From the NCBI GenBank assembly GCA_032164245.1, contig JAVMKO010000002.1, forward strand, positions 177,512,920 through 177,576,919: a stretch of DNA of 64,000 nt, given 5' to 3'. This DNA comes from Sternotherus odoratus. Its lineage: Eukaryota; Chordata; Testudines; Kinosternidae. The notes under the pieces were generated by a model. The model worked only from the letters and a program-made list of their open reading frames with translations. It was not told the origin of the DNA and made no database searches. Of this stretch, positions 24,101 to 35,700 are shown one piece after another. The number at the start of each line of letters is the position of its first letter. Positions within the stretch are counted from its first letter, which is position 1. The position numbers were made by a program, and so were the translations under genes.

Positions 24101-27100
24101 ATGGTGGGGAAGGAAAATCCCAGGGAAGATTTCCTGGTGCAAAGGTTGCTCCACTTGAGAGTTAATAGAGCCTTAAATGACACTAATTTTAGATAAATTC
24201 CTTATGGGGCTGGCAAAGGATACTGTAAGTGGCTCTTTCTCCCAGCCTCTCCCTCCCTAACCTCAAAAGGGCCTTTGCAGGTTCTGGGATGGGCTTGCAG
24301 GTGGATCATGTTGAGACCATTTATTTCTTTCTATTGACCAAAGTAAAGGGGCTAACTGACCATGTGTCTCTTCATAACTATTAATATTTGTAACAATGCA
24401 CATCAGGATAATTCAAGTATCATTTAATAAGGTGGATGTAAATTGGGCAACTACACTATTCGTAACTGAATTTCCCAGATAGCGTTTCAGGAAAAACTGG
24501 GGTTTCATTCATGCCACTTAGAAAACATGAAGTATCATCTAGTAGAATAACCTACTCCATCTTCCTATACATGCATATGCAGCAAATAAAGGTATAGACT
24601 ATTTAAGAACATAAGAACTGCCATACTGTGTCAGATCAATAGTCCATTTAGCCCAGTATCCTCTCATCCAACAGTGGCTGATGCCAGATGTCCTATTGCT
24701 TTTCTAATAGTGCCTACATCGTAAACATTTTTGATTTGCACTGCACATTAAGCAGGCATTTCCACAGAACTATCCATTATGACACCAAGATCTTTCTTGA
24801 GTGGTAACTTTAATTTAGACCCCCTCCATCAATTTCTACATATAGTTGAATTTGTTTTCCAATGAACATTACTTTGCACTTACTGAATTTCTTGTACCAT
24901 TTTGTTGCCCAGTCACCCAATTTTTATGAGATCCCTTTGTAATTCTTAGTAGTGAGTTCTGGATTCCATCTTAGGAAATTTTGTATCATTGGCAAACTTT
25001 GCCACCTCACTATTTAACCATTTTTCCAGATCACTTGTGAATACATTGAATAGCAGAAGTCCCAGTGCAGATTCTTGTGGGAACCCCACTATTTACCTCT
25101 TTCCACTGTGTAAAACTGATCATTTATTCCTATCCTGTGTTTCCTATCTTTTAACCAAAAATCAGAGGGGTAGCGGTGTTAATCTGGGTTTGCAGAAGCA
25201 ACAAAGAGTCCTGTGGCACCTTAATGACTAACAAAAGTAGTAAAGCATAAGCTTTTTGTGGGCTCGTACCCACTTCGTCGAATGCATCTGGTATCTTTTA
25301 ACCAGTTATTGATCCATGAGGGGACCATTCTCCTCTCTCATGGATGACTACTTTACTTAAGAGCCTTTGGTGAAGGACCTTGTTAAAGGTTTTCTGAAAG
25401 CCCAAGTACACTATATTAACTAGATCACCCTTGTTGACAGGTTTGTTAGAACCTACCCTCAAAGAATTCTAATAGATTGGTGGGGCATGATTTCCCTTTA
25501 CAAAAGTCATAGAATCATAGAAGATTAGGGTTGGAAAAGACCTCAGCAGGTCATCTAGTCCAACCCCCTACTCAAAGCAGGACCAACACCAACTAAATCA
25601 TCCACAACATACTGATACTTCTGTTCTTTACTATAGTTTTCAACCAATTTGCCTGGTACAAGCCAGTAAGCCTACCTTTAGTAATTGTCTGGATCACCTC
25701 TGTAACTGTGTTTGATTTATTTTTTTTAAATTGGCACTATTTTAGCTATGTGCCAGTCACCCGGTGCAGAGATGGATTTAAATGGTAGTTAGTAGCTGCA
25801 TTGTCATTTGAGTTTCTTCAGAATTCTTGGGTGAATATCATCATCTGGTCCGGAAGACATTACTGTTTAACTTATCAAGTTGTTCCAAAAGCTCTTCTGG
25901 AGAGACCTCAATCTGGGACAATTGCTCAGCGCTGTCACCTATAAAGAATGGCTCTAGTGTAGAAAGCTCCCTCAGATCCTCTGGAGTGAAGTCCAGTGCA
26001 AAGTATATATTTAACTTCTCAGCAATGGCCTTATCATAGAATCGGAAGGGACCTCAGGAGATCATCTAGTCCAACCCCCTGCTCAAAAAGGGGACCATTC
26101 CCTATTTTTGCCCCATATTCCCAAATGGCCCCCTCAAGGATTGAACTCAGAACCCTGGGTTTAGCAGGCCAATGCTCAAACCACTCAGCTATCCCTCTCC
26201 CCCTTTTCTTCCTTGAGTGCACTGTTAGCACCTCAACAGTGCAGTGGCTCCACTGATTGGCAAACTTGCTGCTTCCGATGTACTCGCAAAAGAAAACAAA
26301 ATTTGCTGGTTAGTTTTTGTTTTTTTTCTTGTTGCTCTTCAAATTATTTTTTTGAGATGCTATACTTTGTATATATTAATATTCTAGACTAATAATTTCT
26401 TCCATGGCTCTTCCTTTTCTCTTTCCAGATCCCTCGCTGACAGTTAGAGCAGATATTACTGGAAGATACTCAAACCGTCTCTATGCATATGAGCCCTCAG
26501 ATATTTCATTGTGTAAGTATATTTTCTAATAGCTTGCACATACATTTAGAACTGATGAATGTCTTCTCAAAGAGCAGTGAAACGCTTGACCTGTTTTACT
26601 TAATATTGGTTGAAATAGGATTTAATTGCCAGACCTAATTACATTCTTTATGACCTCCTTAATATTTAGGGTCCAATTCTGACACCCTTACACTCAGTTG
26701 TGTCTTACTATATGAGTAATTTCAAGGGAAAAGTATAGGATCATTTACAGTATAAAGGTGCCAGAATCAGGCTCATAAAAACTACAGCTCATCTTTTGAT
26801 AGTTTATATATAAAATGCATAAAGACAGAAGCATTGACAAGAAATTAAATGTAAAGGGACATTAAAATTCTTTTCACATCATTGATCATGAGACACCACC
26901 TGTTTGGAAAGAAGATAATTTTTTGTAGGAAGTTACATAATTCATTGGCACTCACTTTTCATGATAGGTGGAACACTGGTGCTCTAAGAGCCTTTGGGGG
27001 TCACAGGATAAGAATCCTATTAAAGTTAATGGGAGTTATTAGTGCCTTGGAGGAGCCCACCATTGTAATGGAAATGCAGCAAATGTGGTGGTGGGCATGT

Positions 27101-27710
27101 GATCCCCTCATGGTTCAAGAGCAAGTAAATGTTGTGGAATAACTGGATTCCCCCTACCCCTCTTTGGAAATTATATTAGTAGGGGAGCTTCTGCAGAAAC
27201 TGTACTTTAAAGCATGGTTGGGACTGTTCACAATTCTTGGAAGAGACTAAAATGTACAATGGATGAAGAGTTAGTACAATAAAGGAAGGTTGCGACAAAG
27301 GTCTCTTCCATAGTAACAGCACTTTCCTTAAAGTAACTTAATTCGCGGACAGTATAAGCGCACAAATCTAACAGCTCTGAATGTTTCATTTCTAGTGTAT
27401 TCAAATATGCAGAAATCTCTGAAACTGCTGAAGACTGAATTATAAGGCAGGGGAAAAACCCATATGTAGCCAAGAGATCTGATCTTCCCGCCCTGCTCTA
27501 CTCCCTGGCATCAGTGAAGACTCTTTAGGTTGATTTTAGAAATGCATAGTACTGGTTTATATGCATAACTAACTGTAGGGTTTTTTGTTAACACTTTTGT
27601 ACTGAATGGGATTTTAAGTAGGTTGCTTTTTAAAAAAAGCATACAGAACACTGTATGCTTCAACTGTAAACCATGATTTTTTAAGAAATAAATACATTTT
27701 AAGGTGTCCT
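20978..27710 (+). CDS. AGR2: AGR2, anterior gradient 2 protein disulfide isomerase family member (gene-level entry, exons 2-8)
   Basis: Spliced coding sequence: 20986-21124, 21479-21542, 21775-21827, 22308-22381, 22828-22891, 26429-26512 and 27396-27445, giving 175 residues, the same length as human AGR2. Residues 1-20 are a signal peptide (hydrophobic [12 protein letters not shown]). A thioredoxin-like fold follows, with the single-cysteine active motif CPHS at 81-84, the conserved dimer-interface Glu60, and conserved [16 protein letters not shown] and [12 protein letters not shown] blocks. The KTEL tail (172-175) is an ER-retention signal. AGR2 works in the ER of secretory epithelia, where it forms mixed disulfides with mucins and aids their folding. 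KTEL and the [12 protein letters not shown] block favour AGR2 over AGR3, whose mammalian protein ends QSEL. All introns are GT-AG. The gene is convergent with TSPAN13, as in other amniotes. Confidence 0.96.
21479..21542 (+). CDS. AGR2: AGR2 exon 3
   Basis: Acceptor TTCTTTAG, donor GCGG|GTAAAA. Encodes [21 protein letters not shown] plus two bases' worth of Gly68, including Glu60 of the dimer interface. Confidence 0.94.
21775..21827 (+). CDS. AGR2: AGR2 exon 4 (active-site motif)
   Basis: Acceptor CATTTCAG, donor CAAG|GTAACA. Encodes [17 protein letters not shown] with the CPHS thioredoxin-like motif. The resolving second cysteine of classical CXXC is replaced by Ser, as in the AGR family generally. 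Confidence 0.95.
22308..22381 (+). CDS. AGR2: AGR2 exon 5
   Basis: Acceptor ATTGTAG, donor TGTT|GTAAGT. Encodes [19 protein letters not shown] and VLLNLV, the helix and strand after the active site. Confidence 0.94.
22828..22891 (+). CDS. AGR2: AGR2 exon 6
   Basis: Acceptor TTGTTCCAG, donor ATAG|GTGAGT. Encodes [20 protein letters not shown] plus Ile131 and the first base of Asp132; contains the cis-proline-side VPRI block of the thioredoxin fold. Confidence 0.94.
22892..24602. other. AGR2 intron 6, left part
   Basis: No exon or repeat was clearly recognised in this 1.7-kb stretch. Open frames at 23831-24183 occur on both strands and have no recognisable domain. Confidence 0.5.
25158..25291 (-). 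mobile_element. 134-bp Penelope-derived insert with 13-bp target duplication, copy B
   Basis: Exactly bounded by TATCTTTTAACCA at 25145-25157 and 25292-25304. It sits inside the CR1 relic, whose reading resumes after it. On the - strand it reads GACGAAGTGGG, a loop, then CCCAC and AAGCTTATGC. This is the layout of a Penelope pLTR hammerhead (core, stem II, core, stem III), with changed core bases. It then runs through 'aaggtgccacaggactc' to 'ctacccctctgatt'. It has no coding capacity. Confidence 0.75.
25508..25605 (-). repeat. CR1/SINE 3'-tail fragment
   Basis: The + strand reads 'tcatagaatcatagaagatt', then 'gttggaaaagacctcagcag' and 'tcatctagtccaaccccct', the reverse of the shared CR1 and tortoise-SINE 3' tail ending in TTCTATGA repeats. 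Only the 3' part is present, as expected for a 5'-truncated retroposition. Confidence 0.8.
26034..26212 (-). repeat. tRNA-derived SINE with CR1-type tail (tortoise Pol III SINE-like)
   Basis: On the - strand the head reads GGATAGCTGAGTGGTTTGAGC (A-box region) and GGGTTCTGAGTTCAATCC (B-box region). The body continues into GGTTGGACTAGATGATCTCC and the tail ends ATTCTATGAT. A tRNA-like promoter joined to a CR1 tail is the hallmark of the turtle Pol III SINE family, and it is the best single clue to the taxon. It is inserted in the CR1 relic. Confidence 0.8.
26429..26512 (+). CDS. AGR2: AGR2 exon 7
   Basis: Acceptor CTTTCCAG, donor TTGT|GTAAGT. Encodes the rest of Asp132, then [20 protein letters not shown] and EPSDISL plus one base. 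Confidence 0.95.
27396..27445 (+). CDS. AGR2: AGR2 exon 8 (C-terminus, KTEL)
   Basis: Acceptor CATTTCTAG. Encodes [16 protein letters not shown] and stop TAA at 27443-27445. The tetrapeptide KTEL is the ER-retrieval signal. Confidence 0.95.
27446..27710 (+). terminator. AGR2: AGR2 3' UTR and poly(A) signal
   Basis: AATAAA at 27687-27692 followed by a TG-rich stretch ('aggtgtcctcagtttgttg'). Cleavage is expected near 27705-27712, giving a 3' UTR of about 265 nt. Confidence 0.75.
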
Positions 27711-28734
27711 CAGTTTGTTGCCTTATTTCATGTGGCCTTACTCAACAATGTATTCAAATAGTCATCCAACATTAACAAAAAAAAAAGCTACTTTGTTATA
27801 AAAGACTGCAAAAGCGGTTATAACTTCCCCACTGCAACATCCAGTTGCTAAAACAGATTATGACTTGAAAACCAGGGAGGATTCTTCAGCTCTACAGTTT
27901 TAAGAGCCATCTAAGATTCCTATTCCTCAGGTTCCTGTTGAATGTATTTCTTAGTTTAAACATAAATTTTCTTTTTTTAAAAAACTTAAGTATACTGCAA
28001 GGATAGGGAAGAACAGCAGCAGCTCACAATACTGATTTGACCACCTCTCACCCATTCTAAGGAAGTTATAGTAAAATGTCTAAGATAGTAAGAGAAACAG
28101 TTGCTTGATATTATTTGCCATAGCTTTATAGTATATGATACTAACCCAGATGTTATTTCCAGATCTACTTCTCAAAATTAAAAAAATAGTATAAGAAATA
28201 CTTAATGCTGAACATGAAAATTATTTACCCATCTTACAAAATTTTGTATTAACCCTTTTTACGTTTAGTAAGAGGAACACCAGTCTGTGACACTTGGGGC
28301 CCCTGTCACTACAACTATGAATTCTAGTTAACGTTATGAAAACTCTTGTTTCATGAAACCCTGGTATGTACCCATCATTGCTGAAAAGACTTCAAGGATA
28401 TCTCCCCCCAGACTAGGTACAAAGGAGATGTTAACCTTAATGACTATACTTTGCTTGGAGGTGGGAGATGCCATCTCCTTCAGCTTTCCTGTAAGGGGCT
28501 GGCATGTGGGGAGTGGAAAATTACCAGCAGGAGAGGAAGCAGGTGCTATTGGAGGGGCATATACCACTAGAGGGATTCACTGAGACAGGAACCTTTGGGT
28601 AGGAGAAAGGAAGGGCACTGAAAAGCCAAAGTCTGAGAAGGCTCCATGTTTCAGAAGACAAGTCATGCACTGCAGTAAACTGACCTTGAAGATCCCCAGA
28701 GAATTCTGACTCCAGCTCAAAGAATGTGCTGGAA
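27711..28734. other. Interval between AGR2 and TSPAN13, part 1
   Basis: No gene or clear repeat end recognised. The two opposite open frames at 28334-28583 overlap each other and lack protein features. Confidence 0.5.
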
Positions 28735-29054
28735 CAGGGGTAGGCAACCTATGGCACAGGTGCCGAACACAAGCTGATTTTCAGTGGCGCTCACACTGGC
28801 CGGGTCCTGGCCACAGGTCTGGGGGGGGGGGGTGGGGGAGGGCTCTGTATTTTAATTTAATTTTAAATGAAGCTTCTTAAACATTTTAAAAAACATATTT
28901 ATTTTACCTACAACAAGAGATTAGTTATATATTATAGACTTATAGAAAGAAACCTTCTAAAAATGTTAAAATGCACCACCGGCACATGAAACCATAAATT
29001 AGAGTGAATAAATGAAGACTCAGCCTACCACTTCTGAAAGGTTGCCAAGCCCTT
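28735..29054 (+). mobile_element. hAT MITE (CAGGGGTAGGCAACC family), copy 1
   Basis: Left end CAGGGGTAGGCAACCTATGG; the right end is the eroded reverse (AGGTTGCCAAGCCCTT). Perfect 8-bp target duplication TGCTGGAA at 28727-28734 and 29055-29062. It contains 'agctgattttcagtggcgct', a G-run and an AT-rich right half. A second copy lies at 38.7 kb. Confidence 0.85.
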
Positions 29055-29062
29055 TGCTGGAA

Positions 29063-32000
29063 TGTTGAGGAAACCAAGGCAGGGAAAAGTAGGGTTTTTT
29101 TAAGACATGTATTTCTCACACAATTAAGTAAAGAGCAATGGTGGTTTAAAGCCTATACAAAGTTTGTGTTGCTACACCTCTCATGTACCTTTGATGAGGT
29201 CAACCTGAGGACCCACTGCACCCAGAGTTCTGAGAAAAATGTGTGGTTAAGCTACAGGGAAGGGAGAGGGATCAGTACTGAACAAAGGGACTAGATAGTT
29301 GGAGTGCAAGGTCTCAGGAGGTCATTCTAGATCGATATCTGCACTAGAGTGAGAGCCAAGAAGGCCCAAGACTGGAAGTGTGTGGACTCAGGCAGACTAT
29401 AGGAAGCATAAAGTGCACGGACTCCAATTGTTAAATCCCCTCACCGCAGTCTGCTGACTGGCCTGAGGGGCACGTGCCTGGAGCACCACCTACACAAGCC
29501 CCTGAAAGCAAAATATTCAGTCACAATACCTTAGTCCCATACTTCTGACAGGGGCAGTAGCACAGTATCTATCACATTACTCTTCACTCTACAATAGATA
29601 ACCTTAACTCCCACCTCAACACCACAAAGCAGCTGTGTGCCAGTGAGGTGTATGATACATTTTTCTGATAGGAAGTGTGACTGTACACATTGGAGGTGTC
29701 TTGGCTTTTAGTTATAGGTGGGGCAAAGATGAGTAACTGATATGGAGCCCTGTTAAGAATTCTAGAGGTGTCCAGTTTTTGTTTTTGGGGAAACACAAAC
29801 TCCCACACCCCCTTAAAACAAACTAACAGTTTAACAATTTCTTTACTAAGAACAAAATCAAATGTGCAGTCAAATGTTTTATCACCAAAGAAGGAATCTG
29901 ATTTACAAGGACCTCAATACTCCAAGTTGGCTGTGCTGCTCATCTTATCTACAAAAGGGCAAATAAGACCACAAAAGAATCCCTGCTCACTTAACCATGT
30001 CACATAATAGATACTGATTCTAAAACTCAGATCAGGAGGTATTACAGCTGATAGCTTGCACGTAGATTTGCGGGTGGATGGCACTACTTTAGGACTGCTG
30101 TAAATGGACAGTTATGAAGGACAGTAGGCAAGATACAGAAACTACAGAACCTGACCTACCAAAAAAAGAAAGTCAATCTTCTGCTGATGGTATCTGACTC
30201 AGATGATGAAAATGAACATGCTTCAGTCTGCACTGCTTTTAATTGTTATCAAGCAGAACCCACTGTCAGCATGGATGCATGTCCTCGGGAATGGTAGCTG
30301 AAGCATGAAGGGATATGACTCTTTAGTGCATCTTACACATAAATATCTTGTGACACCATCTAACAGTGCCATCCGAATGCCTGTTCTCACTTTCAGGTGA
30401 CACTGTAAACAAGAAGCCAGCAGCATTATCTCCTGTATATGTAAACAAACTTGTATGTCTTAACAAGTGGCTGAACAAGATGTAGGACTAAGTAGACTTA
30501 GAGATCTAAAGTTTTACAATGTTTTATTTTTGAATGTAGTTTTTTTGGTAAATAATTCTACATTTGTAAGTTCAACTTTCATGATAAAGAGATTGCATTA
30601 CAGTATTTGTATTAGGTGAATTGAAATACTATTTCTCTTGGTTTTTATACTGCAAATATTTGTAATAAATTATAAAGTGAGCACTGTACACTTTGTATTG
30701 TGTTGTAACTGAAATCAATATATTTGAAAACATATAAAACATCCAAAATTATTTACATAAATGGTATTCTATTAACAGCACAATCATGCAATTGATCACA
30801 ATTAATATTTTTAATTTTTTAATAGTCTGAAAAGTAGGGCTTTCTTCCACACCCACCAGGGATATTAAAAAGTTTCTATAATGAAGAGATTCTCTTGTAA
30901 TTACAGGAGCTTCGATAAAAAATGCCCCCCAAAAATAAGCCACCACCAAATACTTCAAGTCTTGTGATAAAGTCTATGATTTGCCAAATTGCCAGTCTCT
31001 CAGGAAGCCTACATTGCATGGTTTCAGCCACCACATTTATGGAAGGATACAACTAAGAGCAAGCAACATTACTTAAAGCACTACCATGAAGAATTTTAAA
31101 AATAACTTCTCTGCAGCTCTGTAGATGAAGTTCTTAATACTTCTCCCTTCTGTCCCATTTCAAATCTCCACCTAGATGTCCTTATGCAATCTCAGTTTAG
31201 AAAAAACTGAGTACACAGATACCAATATATGCATTACCTCTGTACCTGAGCACCTGCTTACTATACTAAGTTCAGTTATCTCCTATTCGTGTTGAGTGTC
31301 ATACAGGGAGAGGAGGAGGAATTTCAGCCAAGAGGAGCAGCTCCACTGAAATCCTTCACTGAAGACATGACAACATTTAATGATAATTCAGAGAAAAGAG
31401 TGCATGTTAGACACATCAAGCACCTCAAAGGTTAGGTCTTCTGATTATCCAGAGCACTGTGTCTGCATCATCAGATGTATCTATTTTAGCATATGAACAT
31501 CTTGGTCAAGGACAGCGATTTCTTCTGACGTTTTAGAGAGCATTCAAGTAAAGCACTTTTTATTATTTTTAAACTACCAAAAATGACAATTATATTTTTA
31601 CAAATTACATTTCAAATCAAGTATTTTAAATAGATACTGAAAGATGAAGGTGGGTTAGGTTTGACAATGAGTGGCAGTATCACACTTTTATAAGTTACTA
31701 CAACAATTAAACTACCTGTAAAAATAGTTTTAAGAAATATTTGGACATCAAATCAAAATTTGTTACACTAACAAAATGGATCATTACCAGTTCTGATATT
31801 GTCTTAGTAGCATAGTTCATTCACCTATCAAGAAACTTTTAAAAAGAAAAACTACTTTTAAAATTAGTCTCAACTGGTTAATTTTCATGGTTTTCCTCAT
31901 TCGTTATTCTTCGCAATTGCTCAGATATAGAGATGAAAAAATGTTTTTATTCTCTTTAAATGCAATTCTAAAGATGTCAGAACTAAAGCCTACAGAAGGC

Positions 32001-32636
32001 AGTTAAATTATGTTTATATCCATGATCTAAAATGGTATCTTGAATTTATTTAAAGAAAAAAAAATAAATGTTTGATAAGTTTAAATATTGCAATTTTCTC
32101 TATAGTTTTTCACCCACACAGCAGAATGGGAAACATTGATTCAACAGAAAAACAAATTTACTGTATTTCACTCTACCAGTATTCAACATACAGATGCTTC
32201 ATTTTAATGGGAAAGCATGTGGGGTTTTTTTGTAAAACAATAAAAACCACACAATAAAGTGGTAATGTCAGAATATGTTAGTTGTATTTTTTATTGTTTG
32301 GGTGGGGTTTTAAAAAAACCAAACACACTAAGAATAGGCAATATTATTCTGGTGCCATGAAACTAACTTGAAACAGTAGACTGCAGCAATTGTTGTGATC
32401 CAACAGTTATTTAACCATCTCAGGACTGTTTAGATTCTGTTCAGCTACAGAATAGCTATATGTATTTCCAGATAGAGAACCCAGAGGTGAAGATGGGAAA
32501 CCAAAGATGACAAGCACAAAACATCTCCATGTAGAGAAATCATTTTTTTTCAGACCCTTAGCATATGGAAGTGCCAATTGTTAGAGAATTCATATTTTAA
32601 CTGGAAAAAAGATTCAGTCCTTGCGAAATTTTCCAA
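29063..32636. other. Interval between the convergent genes, including the TSPAN13 3' UTR
   Basis: No exon was recognised. The right part must include the TSPAN13 3' UTR (- strand). Candidate AATAAA signals on the - strand lie at 32290-32295, 31946-31951 and 31559-31564. They would give 3' UTRs of about 0.36, 0.7 and 1.1 kb, and the sequence alone does not decide between them. The interval is AT-rich and otherwise featureless. Confidence 0.5.
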
Positions 32637-32711
32637 TCAAAGAAATGCACTAGGGTTTGCGCGAGAATCTTTTTGGTTCCTGTATCTGTAAGTCAGCCAA
32701 ACTCCCAAAAT
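32637..32711 (-). CDS. TSPAN13: TSPAN13 exon 6 (C-terminus)
   Basis: Acceptor CTTTTGCAG. Encodes [20 protein letters not shown] then SAFL and stop TGA: the end of the fourth membrane span and the short cytoplasmic tail. Confidence 0.95.
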   Translation of the reverse strand: MLGVWLTYRYRNQKDSRANPSAFL

Positions 32712-35700
32712 CTGCAAAAGAAGACAACAGACACTTAGCAGTGCTTTTATCTCCCCACAGGCATCTGGTTTAAAAGAACAGAGTATTTTCTGCAGTGTCA
32801 TGATAAATTAAATTTCCAAACGTAAGTTCAGGACGTGCTTGAACTGGCACTTAAGTCACAAGACAACCCCACAAGTTCCCTTGTTACTAGTGGGAGGACA
32901 TATCTAGTGAGACAATTCATTCTAGCAACAAGGAGAAAAATCTGCATAGACAAGGTGTGTGGTGTTGGCATATACTTCCCTATGACCACACCAATATCTA
33001 CAATTATTGGTTAACCATTTACCTACAGTATTAACACTATAACCCTGAAAGGTGTGGCTACCATACACACTGAAGATTAGAGATTTGGGAAACCACCAGT
33101 GATGAGTATCTACAAACCTGTCTCTTGGCAGTTTCTGTTCACTATCCACTCTGCGTGAGTTTCTAGTTAGAAAAGTCAAATGATGTTGAATAATAGTGTT
33201 AGATATTTGTGTAGTAAATTCCTAATACCCAGAACTTTCTTTTGGAAACAATTATGCTAAAGTGCACTCACCTCAGTGAAACTGAAGAAGAGTCCTATGC
33301 CACCTACAAATCTCAGTACCATTCCTGAATATTCTTCTATTATAGGTGCACACGGTGAACACTGGTTATCTTTATCTTTAAAGCAAGCCTGTAACGGAAG
33401 AAATGACAGCTTTTAGATTGTGCTACATTTTTTAATAAACACGTGGGGCTAGCCAGAGGCACCTAGTCTTTAGATGCTCTAGTTTTGCCCTAGATGGGCA
33501 TTTTTAATAAATTGGATTGTAAATAATACTTGACTCCTATGTTGTGCTCTTTAATCAGAAGATCTCAAAGTGCTTAAAAGAGGTAAGTACCATAAAATGA
33601 ATTGATACAATTTCTGTCTTGTGTATTTGATAATGATTTTTCAAAAACTATACAGTATTCCTGTAAGTATGAGCATATACTTAAGCTGCTAAGCAACAGC
33701 AATGTGGTTGCACACTTCTCTAGAAAAGAATGAGTCAGAGTAACAAAAAAGTTACAAATCAGTAATCAACTTACAGCAGAGCAGGTTTCACTTGAATTGA
33801 AGTTTCTGAAACCACAACAGTTTAGATTCCTCTCAATATCTTCTCTAGCACTGTTTGTGTTGTTCCATCCAACCTCTAGAAGTTGGCTCTAGGAGACAAG
33901 TTAACACATGCATCATTTAATAATGCTACCCTTGCTTTTTGTATTTCATTGGTGTCCACACAGTACACAATACCCACAGACACAGCCCCCACCCTGATAT
34001 ATTTACAAACAAAAAAGTATTTTGTCACACAATGCATGTCTTGTGGAACGTCTTGCCAGAGGATGTTGTGAAGACTAAAATTATAACAGGGTTCAAAAAA
34101 GAACAATATGTTTATGTGGATAGGTCCATCAATGGCTATTAGCCAAGATGGGCAGGGATGGCATCCCTAACCTCTGTTTGCCAGAAGCTGGGAATGGGCG
34201 ACAGGGGATGAATCATTTGATGATTACCTGTTCTGTTCAATCCTTCTGGGGCACTTAGCATTGGTCGCTGTCAGAAGACAGGATACTGGGCTAGATCTGG
34301 TTGGTCTGACCCAATATGGCCATTCTTATGTTCAGATCTCTCATTAACCAGACTTTAGTGAAACATGGTATTACTGGAACCAATGCTGTGCATGGCTGAT
34401 CATCTAGTTGCCATGCCCTTATTCACGCCCTGCTACTGATGGGTCATTGAATTGTGTCAGATACTAATGCTAAAGATTAAGAGGCACTAATTGAAGACGC
34501 TCCATAAAATCCAATGTAGAGTAAAGCATAATAACATAAATGGGCAAGTTTGCTGGAGCTGGGACCTAGCAAAGATCCTGCTGTGGAGAAACAAGAGTAA
34601 GTTAGACAGAAGCTGTAATAACTGCAGCAGCAAGCTATTCAGTAGGATGGAGTTGGCTGGTGGCCCCAGGGAAGTTCCAGAAGACTGGAAGTTAGATAAT
34701 ATTTTGCCAATTTTTAAGGAGGCTAATGAATATGACCAAGGTAATTAAAGGGATGTCAGGCTGACATCAATCCCAGGCAAGATCATGGAGTGGCTGATAC
34801 ACAACTCTATTAATAAAGAACTAAAGGAAAGTAATATAATTAATGCTAATCAACATGGGTTTCTGGCAAATAGATACTGTCAAACTAACCTGATGTCTTT
34901 TTTGATATTACAAATTTGGATAAAGGTTATAGTGTATAGGGTAAAGGTTAAAGGATATAATATACTTGGAGGTGACATTTTGATTAATATGGCACATATG
35001 AAATAGATTAAAAACAGGCTAACATCTCAAAATAGAACTGTGAACAGGGAATCATCATCAAGTGGATTTGTTTCCAGTGGTGTCCTGCATGGAGCTATCC
35101 TTGGCCCTACGCTGCTTAACACTTTTATAAATGACCTGGAAGAAATACACAAAAATCATCACTGATAAATTTTTCAGATGACACTAAAACTGGGGTAGTG
35201 GTAAATAAGGATGAGGATAGATTACTGATTCAGAATAATCAAGATCACTTGGCAAATTGGGCACAAGCAAAAAATAGCCATTTTAATACGGCTAAATGTG
35301 TACATCTGGGAACAAGCAATGTCAGCCATACTTACAGAATGGGGGACTCTATCCTGGGAAACAGTGACTCTAAGAGATTTGGGGGCTGTTGTAGAGAAGC
35401 TGAATATGAGCATCCAGTGTGATGCTCTTCCATATTGAGGGGTGCAAACACTATCATCAGTAGCTCCTGCACAAACTATGCTTAATAACATCTTAACCAC
35501 TGATGTGTAAACCTCACTAGGTTATGAAGCTGGCCTATAGATATGAAGCTGAATAAAGGGGGTAACCTTTAATAAAGGGCACAGATTTGTGAAATCTAAC
35601 AGTTCAAGCAGGGTATAAACAAACAAACAAAGAGAGAGAGACTGCCTCTTAGAAGTAGATTGTGTGCCCAGGGGACGGGGTTGGTGCCACATGCCAATAT

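Larger units (their letters stand above)
24603..26360 (-). repeat. CR1 LINE relic (reverse transcriptase region and 3' end), interrupted
   Basis: Read on the - strand, the stretch at about 24990-25090 translates as [15 protein letters not shown], then [21 protein letters not shown]. This matches the CR1 reverse-transcriptase block that normally ends FADDTK. The 3' end is at 24603 ('aagaacataagaactgccat' on the + strand). Typical antisense CR1 words continue to about 26350. Stops and frame changes are frequent. Three younger insertions split it: 25158-25291, 25508-25605 and 26034-26212. Confidence 0.8.

Noticed and set aside
26034..26212. Functional tRNA gene
   Set aside because: A- and B-box-like words are present, but the sequence continues into a CR1-type tail and lacks a cloverleaf; it is a SINE.
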